DNA of 6,305 nt from Deltaproteobacteria bacterium. GTDB taxonomy: Bacteria; Desulfobacterota; Syntrophobacteria; BM002. The notes beneath the pieces are model-generated. The model saw only the letters and a list, made by a program, of their open reading frames with translations. It searched no databases and had not been told where the DNA came from. Below, one piece after another: positions 4,179 to 6,305 of this stretch. Every line of letters begins with the position of its first letter. Position 1 is the stretch's first letter. Position numbers and translations under genes: made by a program. Location of the stretch: the NCBI GenBank assembly GCA_020350905.1, contig CP070843.1, forward strand, positions 2,104,920 through 2,111,224, in the 5' to 3' direction.

Positions 4179-5846
4179 ATGGCTAAAAGACAAAAGCGCT
4201 TCCAGGTGCTGGCCGAGCGTCCGGTCAACAAGGACGGTTTCATCAAAGAATGGGTTGAAGTAGGCTTGGTGGCCATGGACAGCCCCAACGATCCGGCCCC
4301 TGGAATCAAGATAGAAAACGGCAAGGTTATGGAGTTGGACGGTAAACGTCGCGCGGACTTTGACTTGATCGATACCTGGATCGCCGATTACTGCATCGAT
4401 ACATCCACAGCTGAACAGGCGATGGCGATAGATTCCGAGGAATTTGCCCGCAGGCTGGTGGATATTCAGGTGCCGCGCGCCGAGATCGTCCGACTGTCGG
4501 TAGGGATGACGCCGGCAAAGATTCTTGATGTTCTCAAGAAGATGAATGTGGTCGAGCTCATGATGGCCATGCAGAAACTCAGGCCACGGAGAACGCCTTC
4601 CAATCAGGGGCACGTGACGAACCTCAAGGATACCCCCACCCTTCTGGCTGCAGATGCCGCTGAAGCAGCATTTCGTGGTTTCAGCGAGTTGGAGACAACT
4701 GTTGGCGTGGGGCGTTACGCACCGATGAACGCTCTTTCCATTTTGGTGGGTTCGCAGACGGGTCGCCCGGGGGTTCTCACCCAGTGTGCGGTGGAAGAGG
4801 CGTTGGAACTCACTATGGGGATGCGGGGACTCACCGCCTACGCGGAGACCGTATCAGTCTATGGAACCGAACAGGTTTTTGTAGACGGAGATGACACCCC
4901 CTGGTCCAAGGGTTTTCTGGCCTCGGCCTACGCCTCGCGGGGTCTCAAGATGAGGTACACCTCCGGGACCGGTTCTGAGGTGCAGATGGGCTATGCCGAG
5001 GGTAAATCCATGTTGTACCTGGAGATCCGGTGCGTAATGGTCACTAAAGCTGCTGGGGTGCAGGGACTACAGAACGGCTCCATCAGCGTAATAGGCGTAC
5101 CTGGAGCAGTCCCCGGTGGCATTCGTGCGGTTCTGGCTGAGAATGTCGCCACTGTCCTCTTGGACATGGAGGTGGCATCCGGGAATGACCAAACCTTCAC
5201 CCACTCGCCAATTCGAAATACCGCCCGCATGCTCATGCAGTTCCTGCCTGGCACCGACTTTGTTTTCTCAGGTTATAGCGCGGTGCCCAACTACGACAAC
5301 ATGTTTGCCGGCTCAACCCATGACTCTGACGACTACGACGATTATCTGGTGTTACAGCGAGACCTTCAGGTTGACGGCGGTCTACGTCCGGTGAAGGAAG
5401 ACGAAGTGATAGTAGTCCGTAACAAGGCGGCTCGAGCTTTGCAGAAAGTTTTTCAAGAACTAGCACTTCCAGCGATTACCGACGAGGAAGTTGAAGCAGC
5501 CACCTATGCCCACGGCAGCAAGGAAATGCCCGATCGTAACGTTCCCGAAGACCTCCGGGCTATCGATGAGATGATGGGGCGCGGAACGACCGGCCTGGAC
5601 GTGGTCAGAGCACTGGTCAAACATGGCTTCAGGGATGTGGCAGACGCTGTCCTTGGTATGCTGAAAGCGAAGGTGTCCGGAGATTATCTCCACACTTCAG
5701 CCATCTTCGATGACAGTTTCGAGGTGTTGAGTGCTGTTAACGACCCCAACGATTACCAAGGGCCTGGCACCGGCTACCGTTTGAAGGGCGAAAGGTGGGA
5801 AATGCTCAAGGATATTCCCCAGGCCATCAGCCCCGAAGACGTATAG
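4179..5846 (+). CDS. pduC: B12-dependent diol/glycerol dehydratase, large (alpha) subunit PduC
   Basis: The 555-residue protein carries the active-site TIM barrel that turns 1,2-propanediol into propionaldehyde (or glycerol into 3-hydroxypropionaldehyde) by an adenosylcobalamin radical mechanism. It aligns gaplessly to Klebsiella oxytoca PddA (554 residues) over most of its length, with an offset of two. All the substrate, K+/Ca2+ and catalytic residues I could check are conserved: Q143, H145, E172, E207, E223, Q298, D337 and S364. The signature stretches are RRTPSNQGHVTN, TDGDDTPWSKGF-like (VDGDDTPWSKGF) and GSEVQMGYAEGKSMLYLE. S303 and Q338 match the substrate-pocket Ser and Gln of diol dehydratase, which favours 1,2-propanediol but does not exclude glycerol. 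The start follows GGGAGAG in the 12-nt gap after pduB. The reaction occurs inside the microcompartment. The radical reaction inactivates such enzymes, so reactivases (PduG/H type) are expected downstream. Confidence 0.97.
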   Translation: MAKRQKRFQVLAERPVNKDGFIKEWVEVGLVAMDSPNDPAPGIKIENGKVMELDGKRRADFDLIDTWIADYCIDTSTAEQAMAIDSEEFARRLVDIQVPRAEIVRLSVGMTPAKILDVLKKMNVVELMMAMQKLRPRRTPSNQGHVTNLKDTPTLLAADAAEAAFRGFSELETTVGVGRYAPMNALSILVGSQTGRPGVLTQCAVEEALELTMGMRGLTAYAETVSVYGTEQVFVDGDDTPWSKGFLASAYASRGLKMRYTSGTGSEVQMGYAEGKSMLYLEIRCVMVTKAAGVQGLQNGSISVIGVPGAVPGGIRAVLAENVATVLLDMEVASGNDQTFTHSPIRNTARMLMQFLPGTDFVFSGYSAVPNYDNMFAGSTHDSDDYDDYLVLQRDLQVDGGLRPVKEDEVIVVRNKAARALQKVFQELALPAITDEEVEAATYAHGSKEMPDRNVPEDLRAIDEMMGRGTTGLDVVRALVKHGFRDVADAVLGMLKAKVSGDYLHTSAIFDDSFEVLSAVNDPNDYQGPGTGYRLKGERWEMLKDIPQAISPEDV

Positions 5847-5871
5847 GACTGCCCAGGGGAGGTAGTGAAAA

Positions 5872-6305
5872 ATGCATATTTCCGAAGACATGGTAAAGGA
5901 GGTCATCCTAGAGGTTTTGCAGGAGATGCAGGGGCAGCAACAGTCATCATTTGGCCAGGGGGGGGAAGCACCAGCCCTGCGGATTAGGGAACTTGGCCCA
6001 GCAAAACCCGGGACGGATCGCAATGAGGTGGTAATAGGCGTGCCACCAGCCTTTGGCACCGCCATGACCAAGACCATTATTAATATTCCGCATGGAGAAG
6101 TTTTGAGGGAGGTGATGGCGGGCGTTGAGGAAGAGGGTCTCAAGCCACGCCTGGTCAGGGTGAACAAGACGGCAGACGTGGGATTTATCGCCCATGAGGC
6201 TGCCAAACTGAGTGGCTCGGGTATCGGTGTCGGCATTATCTCCCGTGGGACTTCGGTGATCCACCAGAAGGATCTTGCCCCACTACAGAACCTGGAGTTG
6301 TTCCC
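5872..6305 (+). CDS. pduD: Diol/glycerol dehydratase medium (beta) subunit PduD, truncated at right edge
   Basis: The first 144 codons are present, about two thirds of a protein that is 224 residues in Salmonella. Residues 1-20 (MHISEDMVKEVILEVLQEMQ) form an amphipathic helix of the type that directs PduD, and with it the dehydratase, into the microcompartment. A Gln/Gly/Ser-rich linker follows. The catalytic subunit domain starts near residue 36 (LRIRELGPAKPGTDRNEVVI) and continues with VPPAFGTAMTKTIINIPH, LREVMAGVEEEGLKPRLVR, LSGSGIGVGIISRGTSVIHQ and LAPLQNLELF. This subunit helps bind the adenosylcobalamin base on the (alpha-beta-gamma)2 enzyme. ATG 5872 is preceded by GGGGAGGT (5856-5863) with an eight-base spacer, 25 nt after the pduC stop. 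The linker codons include a run of eight G (5958-5965). The small subunit PduE is expected next, outside the window. Confidence 0.95.
   Translation, partial: MHISEDMVKEVILEVLQEMQGQQQSSFGQGGEAPALRIRELGPAKPGTDRNEVVIGVPPAFGTAMTKTIINIPHGEVLREVMAGVEEEGLKPRLVRVNKTADVGFIAHEAAKLSGSGIGVGIISRGTSVIHQKDLAPLQNLELF
5958..5965 (+). repeat. Homopolymer run of eight G within pduD
   Basis: The linker between the encapsulation helix and the catalytic domain of PduD contains CCA followed by eight G and then AAGCA. The reading frame is intact with exactly eight. Runs of this length are prone to slippage and to sequencing error; a change of one base would truncate PduD shortly after its targeting helix. Confidence 0.9.

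Noticed and set aside
5697..6264. Minus-strand open frames opposite the pduC end and pduD
   Set aside because: pduD on the + strand is unmistakable and fills the region; the opposite frames have no recognisable domains or supporting ribosome binding sites.

Overview
The window carries the first part of a bacterial microcompartment (BMC) operon for coenzyme B12-dependent dehydration of 1,2-propanediol and/or glycerol, together with its upstream regulatory region. Strong AGGAGG-type ribosome binding sites, NarL/LuxR-type response regulators, a mid-range GC content by eye and a GldA-like dehydrogenase suggest an anaerobic, perhaps Firmicutes-like, bacterium. I cannot name a genus from this sequence alone. 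All recognised genes are on the + strand.

Layout. Bases 3-128 are the C-terminal DNA-binding end of a LuxR/NarL-type response regulator that begins outside the window. Bases 182-439 form a complete class I cobalamin (adenosylcobalamin) riboswitch with a closing P1 stem. It is followed by a P13-like hairpin (442-473) and a textbook Rho-independent terminator (505-539). Directly behind the terminator lies a receiver-only response regulator (551-949). Its LuxR-type output domain is missing, although a possible remnant can be read past its TAG stop. Bases 950-1318 are an AT-rich intergenic stretch with two hairpins and weak promoter candidates.

The metabolic operon then runs with short gaps: a GldA-family glycerol dehydrogenase frame (1319-2422) broken by one in-frame TGA at codon 37, a DUF1097-type membrane protein (2437-2931), the hexameric shell protein PduA/PduJ (3016-3303), the trimeric shell protein PduB (3357-4166), the diol/glycerol dehydratase large subunit PduC (4179-5846) with all key active-site residues, and the start of the medium subunit PduD (5872 to the right edge).

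How they work together. PduC and PduD, with a small subunit PduE expected beyond the edge, convert the diol to an aldehyde inside a protein shell built partly from PduA and PduB. The N-terminal amphipathic helices of PduB and PduD are the usual core-shell attachment and encapsulation signals. The GldA-like enzyme would balance NAD(H) or feed glycerol/dihydroxyacetone metabolism if it is expressed full length. The most unusual point is regulatory: a B12-sensing terminator switch precedes a receiver-only protein, between a full response regulator and an operon whose key enzyme needs B12. This resembles in logic, but not in parts, the B12-riboswitch-controlled decoy RNAs known for eut/pdu regulation in Enterococcus and Listeria.
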